Source: Enoplolaimus lenunculus
Taxonomy: Eukaryota; Nematoda; Enoplea; Enoplida; Thoracostomopsidae
NCBI GenBank assembly: GCA_030248215.1
Contig: JASANG010003177.1
Coordinates: forward strand, 29,158 to 93,157
Direction: 5' to 3'
Length of the DNA: 64,000 bases
The notes under the pieces are model-generated. The model made no database searches. It had not been told where the DNA came from and was given only the letters and a program-made list of their open reading frames with translations. A program made the translations under genes and the position numbers. The number at the start of each line of letters is the position of its first letter. Within the stretch, counting starts at the first letter, position 1. This document shows positions 59,648 through 64,000 of the stretch, in pieces.

Positions 59648-61698
59648 AAAACGTTGTTTTGATTGGATCAGATCGTTTCGTGTCCTGGCTTCGGTAAAAT
59701 CTTCAATGTTTATTGGCCATATTTGTCCGTCCGTCGTTTGCAATCCTTTCGTCGAATAGCGCAACCTATTAATAGGTTCGTTACGTCTCTAGGTTTTAAT
59801 TTGACAATTTTTTGAACGGAACATTTTTAGGAGTAATTGGGAAGGCTGTGTAGGTGATTTTGATCGTATAAGGATTTTACGAACTTATGTATTTGGCTGA
59901 GTATTTTTTGGCGAAGGCTGGTGCATATTGGTTAAACTGGTCGATTGGTTCAAAATTTTTGGTTGTATGCAAGTCAGTAGGGCGGAGTGTTTTGTTGGTT
60001 TGTGGTCCAGCTGCCGCATAATCTAGAGGTGGGTACGAGGATACGATCAGTTGAAGATGGAGGTCTCAAATGTGTTTTGCGAAGCCAACATTTGGGTCCA
60101 TATGAAAGTGTTTGGAGTGGAACTGGCCGTGAGGTCTGTGAGAAGAACGAACGTGTTTGATCGCAGTAACAGATATGGGAAGTTATATCGATCGGTGGCA
60201 GTTGGATTTTGCCAGCCTGGTTGGTTAGGGATCAACTTGGCTTTCAGATGGGACTGATGCTCAAATTATTTAGTAATAATTTTACCTATACCTAAAGTTT
60301 GGTATCCTCATAGATCGTTTTTATAACGCGAACCGCTCGCCGATTATTTGCTTTTCTTGGAAAGTGTTTTAACGAGCTATGCATCCGCTAGTCTTAGGCT
60401 TAATTGCGATATGATTCGCCGATACTGAGTCAAGTGGACTGTTGTGGTGTGTGTTTGTTGACAAAATGGCGGAATTTTATTGGACGGTTTTGATAAATGA
60501 TGCAATTTGATTGGTTGGTGTACTATGTGTAACATGCGGTTCGAACACGAAAGCAAGCCCGTAGCCGTTCCAAAAACGTTAGAGGGGACAAAAGAATTAA
60601 CGGAGGGGGTGTATAGAAACAATATCAATTTAAAAGGGAGGCTAAATTTTTCACAAGGGATGAGCAAAATTCTGGCTATTGGCGCGTTAGCTTTATTTTG
60701 CGTTTCCTAAGGCAAATGGGCAAATCACGACAACTAAACATTGTCATGGCGCTGCGCTTTTTGGGCTCCATGTTTGCAAGAGTGAGCCGCTTGTCCTGCG
60801 CTATACTTGGTTCGATTTTAGAATGAACCAGATTTGTAATGTTAGTTGGAGATGGTATTTTGTATAGCGGACATCCGAATGTAATGTAGATCGGTTTCAA
60901 TATGAGTATTGTAAACTAATTGTACACCGTAAGACGTACAAAGAACAAAAGCCCAGGTTTGATATATTTTGCATTAAATGTGTAACAAACGCATTATAAC
61001 CGAAACGATGCATTAAGAATCAGGTTTAAGTAGCGGGGTAAAAAGGCAGGTTTTTATACCCCCACGCCCCACCCTATTCACTTTCTCAGAGGCGAGTCTT
61101 TTTACACTACTAAAGTTGTAAGTAAATTAATTTAGTATAAAACTTCAGCGTCTACGATACTTTATTTGGGCATTTTTTTTTCACGGAACCAAGCGTATCG
61201 TACGAGCAGACTAGGTCCACCCGTGATTTTTTCGGTAATTTTGGCGTAAATGTGACATATTAAAGATGTTGACGTTGACGTTTTTGTGTTCAACTGATAA
61301 ATATGGCTATGGTTCGAATTCGTTTCAGTTGACTAGGGGATTTTTGGTCACATTTCATCGGTTGCCATATATGTTGATGTTTTTTGTACAGTGCACGATT
61401 TGTTAGGACCTCGCAGTAACGGTGGTATATTTTGTACGGCAAATTGCTCCTCAGTGTATGTTTTGCAAACGAACGCTGGTGTTTTGTATAAGTAAATATT
61501 TAAGCACATGAGAAAAATGATAAACTTTAAACCCAGGCCTGTACGGATAAGTGGGAATAAAGGTGTGCTTTTGTAGTTCCAGTGCTTATCTATCGCTATG
61601 TAATTAAAATGCACAATTAATGACTGTGAACTCAGTAAAAAGTTTACATTCAATTCAACCTATGCTGATTACGCACCTCTCTCAACTGAACTAATCGT
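59648..61698. other. 3' flank of the GalNAc-transferase gene
   Basis: No gene recognised. It may include the 3' untranslated region, but I cannot place its end. Confidence 0.4.
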
Positions 61699-61855
61699 TA
61701 GGAATGTGCCGATTAATCGGCATCGGTGGTAAGCGGCATTTTTCGTGAGTATCAGCATAGAATTGCCGATCGGCTTCGGCATTGGGTATTGACATGTGTA
61801 TATTTTCAATATAAGAATTGGCATCAACAAAAATTTTGGTATCGGCGTATTCCTA
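61699..61855. mobile_element. hAT-type MITE with CCGATG arrays, 157 bp
   Basis: The ends are TAGGAATGTGCCGATTAATC and CGGCGTATTCCTA. The flanks CTAATCGT and CTAATCCT match at 7 of 8. Confidence 0.78.
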
Positions 61856-62468
61856 CTAATCCTCCTAACTTTTTGTAATGGTCGATTAGTCGATTGTGTG
61901 GCCATTGATCTGAACGGCATTGTAGCATTTTTGGAACCGAAAAGACACTTGCGGTTGGAACAATTTCCGACCGCTTGGTTTTAATATTTTAGCTCTGGCA
62001 ACTTTACAAGAGCCGGTTTTCTTATCTGTAGAAATTTCGACAACATAGGTATATCGTCAGCGTTTCCGTTCTATGAAAGCCTATTTTAGGTTTAAGATTT
62101 AATGTTACATTTATGTATGGTTGACATTTTTACGTATGTATGCGGATGTTTCATTTTCTCGTTGGATAAAAATGGTGATTTTGTCGTTGCAATCTGTGCA
62201 ATATTACTGTGTTCCGCTGTTATAATATATTATTAATGTTGCTCTTCTAGGCACTTGTACATTTTGCCCCACAGGCTTAGGTTTAGGTTTTGGAAAAACG
62301 TTAGTAAAGACTAAGCCTAACACCAAATCTATGCCTAAGCCCTTGCGTTTTGGTTTTCATTTCAGCCAGATAAATACGCGTGGTTCTGCTGTGGAATATC
62401 GTGATTCTGTCACACCGATTTGGCTGCAGTTAGTGCGATGTATTGAAGTCGCTTTCGCTAAGATGCTA

Positions 62469-62608
62469 ATGGTGACGCTATACATTTGAGAAAGTTTACG
62501 TCATCGTACGTCATCGTCAGGTGTTGTTCGTCACCGAAGGTATGCATGGTGACGAACGACGACGATTGATGACGCACAGCGTCGCGCGGCGACAAGTAGC
62601 GCCACCCG
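62469..62608. mobile_element. Small MITE, GGTGACGCTATAC family
   Basis: The left end is AATGGTGACGCTATAC and the right end AAGTAGCGCCACCC. The interior is a GTCGTCGTTCGTCACC-type palindrome. Confidence 0.6.
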
Positions 62609-63040
62609 AAGTGTTAAAATTGGTTAGCGTTCGGATGTTTAATTAGAATTTGGCTTCTAATTTGACGTTACTGCATTAATTTAGAAATATTAGCTATGTA
62701 TATACGTTGTTTGATGCCGTGGTTTATATTTGTATGTATCGATTGATTGTATTTTACTGTTCTCCGGACCAATTTCGAAACATATTTTCGTGTCGTGTTA
62801 AAATTGATTAATTGTTCGCTTATGTCAAACTTTTATGCGTTTAAACATTTATATTTGAAATATTTATTTATCCTTTATGCATTGATTATTGTTGATTTGA
62901 ATGTGGTTTCCGGTGAGAATAAAATGACGTACCTAATCATATTCTGGTTGCATCCTCGAGTTAAACTTCCGGGTCACAATCGTGGCGCAGTAGGTACATG
63001 CGTCGGTGTAGTGTCGCGAGTGCAGTGCGATTCTAACACA

Positions 63041-63304
63041 GAGGCGTAGCCTGAAGGTCGAATCGCCAAAATTCCCATCTGAGATTTTTGTAAAGTTTTA
63101 AAAATGTAAGTATCCCCCCGTCATAAAAATTTCTCAAAAAAGTCGTTTCTGGGATCGTGTCTGAAACTCCTGGAGGCGTAGCCTGAAGGTCGAATCGCAA
63201 GAATTCCCACCTGAGATTTTTGTAAAGTTTTTAAAATGTAAGGGTCCCCCCGTCATGAAAATTTCTCAAAAAACTCATTTCTGGGATCGTGTCTGAAAAT
63301 CTTG
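63041..63304. repeat. 132-bp tandem duplication
   Basis: Two copies start 'gaggcgtagcctgaaggtcg' at 63041 and 63173, with about 90% identity by eye. No coding frame or known family. Confidence 0.85.
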
Positions 63305-64000
63305 AATTGTATCATAACAAGTTTTGCTATCCTCGTCCGACTTGTTTTCTGGCTACGCCAGTGTTCTAACGTAACGGTCCTGCAACGTTTTGGAGCATCC
63401 TTGAACTTAGAATGGATTTAGCAACGTTTTGTAATTGGGTAAACTGTATATATCGTTACATTTTGACATGTGCTTTAGTACAGCGGCCCTCATAGTATTC
63501 AGCTGATTTTTAGAAGCAAAAAATATGAAGATTTAAATAATTTAATGCCCGTACTGTCCTCACCTCCGGAAAAACTCTTCAAAGCGAGACACTGGTGCTT
63601 TGGTGTCATCACATCTACGCGTTTAGAAATTTGGGGCGTACCGAGAAAGGGCATGCAAATGGCCGTGGTTCCATAATCCTTTAAGCGGTGTATTGTTTTT
63701 GACGATTCTATTAAATAATTCACTGTATGTTTACATTCCACTGTATTGATTCTGTCGTTATTAAATATAATACAGGACTTAGGCAATCAATGGATTTCGC
63801 ATAAATATATGTGCAAGTAACAATTGTGCGACAAGGTATCACGATTTTCTTGTTCTTGTATTGGCTAGTGGTTTAGTTAAGCAATTTTTAGAGCAACAAC
63901 TGCAGTAGTTTAATGAGTTTGAAAACCTATTACTAGCTGATGAGAGTTGCTGTAAACATTTCAGAATATGGGCCAAGAACTGAAATCAGTAGGTTTAATA
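63305..64000. other. Non-coding stretch at the window edge
   Basis: No supported feature. A minus-strand open frame at 63499-63786 contains a possible donor at about 63562, but I could not recognise its protein. Confidence 0.35.

Noticed and set aside
63499-63786. Minus-strand open frame of 95 residues with a GTGAGG near its end
   Set aside because: No recognisable domain. Two frames look equally plausible at the donor and the start is unsupported.
1-64000. CRISPR array, operons or phage genes
   Set aside because: The window is clearly eukaryotic (spliced gene, hAT and piggyBac-like elements). The regular repeats found are tandem or microsatellite DNA without spacers.

Overview
This window is eukaryotic, and a nematode is the best guess. 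The clearest gene is a polypeptide GalNAc-transferase that closely matches what I recall of Caenorhabditis elegans GLY-5. Arrays of the nematode telomere hexamer TTAGGC also occur in several places. Long introns packed with small DNA transposons point to an expanded nematode genome; a mermithid-like or other early-branching species would fit, but that is inference.

Layout. From 0 to 3 kb, the minus strand carries part of a variant ionotropic glutamate receptor-like gene: one ligand-binding exon, one exon with the first membrane segment, and a decayed copy of the start of the ligand-binding exon just upstream. From 3 to 39 kb I find no convincing coding exon. This stretch is a patchwork of miniature inverted-repeat elements (MITEs), non-autonomous elements with internal tandem repeats, a GGGACAG minisatellite and diverged sequence. 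From about 13 kb onward the + strand is visibly richer in G and T than in C and A outside the repeats. This would fit + strand transcription reaching far upstream of the first coding exon.

From 39,436 to 59,647 the + strand carries a GalNAc-transferase gene of 13 coding positions, all joined by GT-AG introns with matching phases, which I could translate from start to stop. Position 11, which encodes the first (alpha) repeat of the C-terminal ricin-like lectin domain, exists in three tandem versions at about 48.4, 52.3 and 54.8 kb. All three are phase 0 on both sides and their lengths are multiples of three, so each gives a full-length enzyme (638, 642 or 639 residues). The versions differ strongly in charge (net about +1, -5 and +3), and the third has lost the Asp of the CLD sugar-binding motif. 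I regard this as the most interesting system here: a splice-selected lectin cassette on a mucin-type O-glycosylation enzyme.

Mobile elements. At least a dozen hAT-type MITEs have recognisable 8-bp target duplications (6 to 8 of 8 bases matching). Many share a tip of CAGGG or TAGGG followed by a family-specific array of a short motif (CCGGAA, CCGGAT, CCGAAT, CCGATG and others). Other groups are TTAA-flanked piggyBac-like MITEs carrying a tRNA-like promoter segment, MITEs carrying telomere-like hexamers, and 0.8-1 kb elements with 3-4 internal repeats of about 155-175 bp and a hairpin end. From 60 to 64 kb I see no gene, only small repeats. I saw no LTR, retroviral or other virus-like element.
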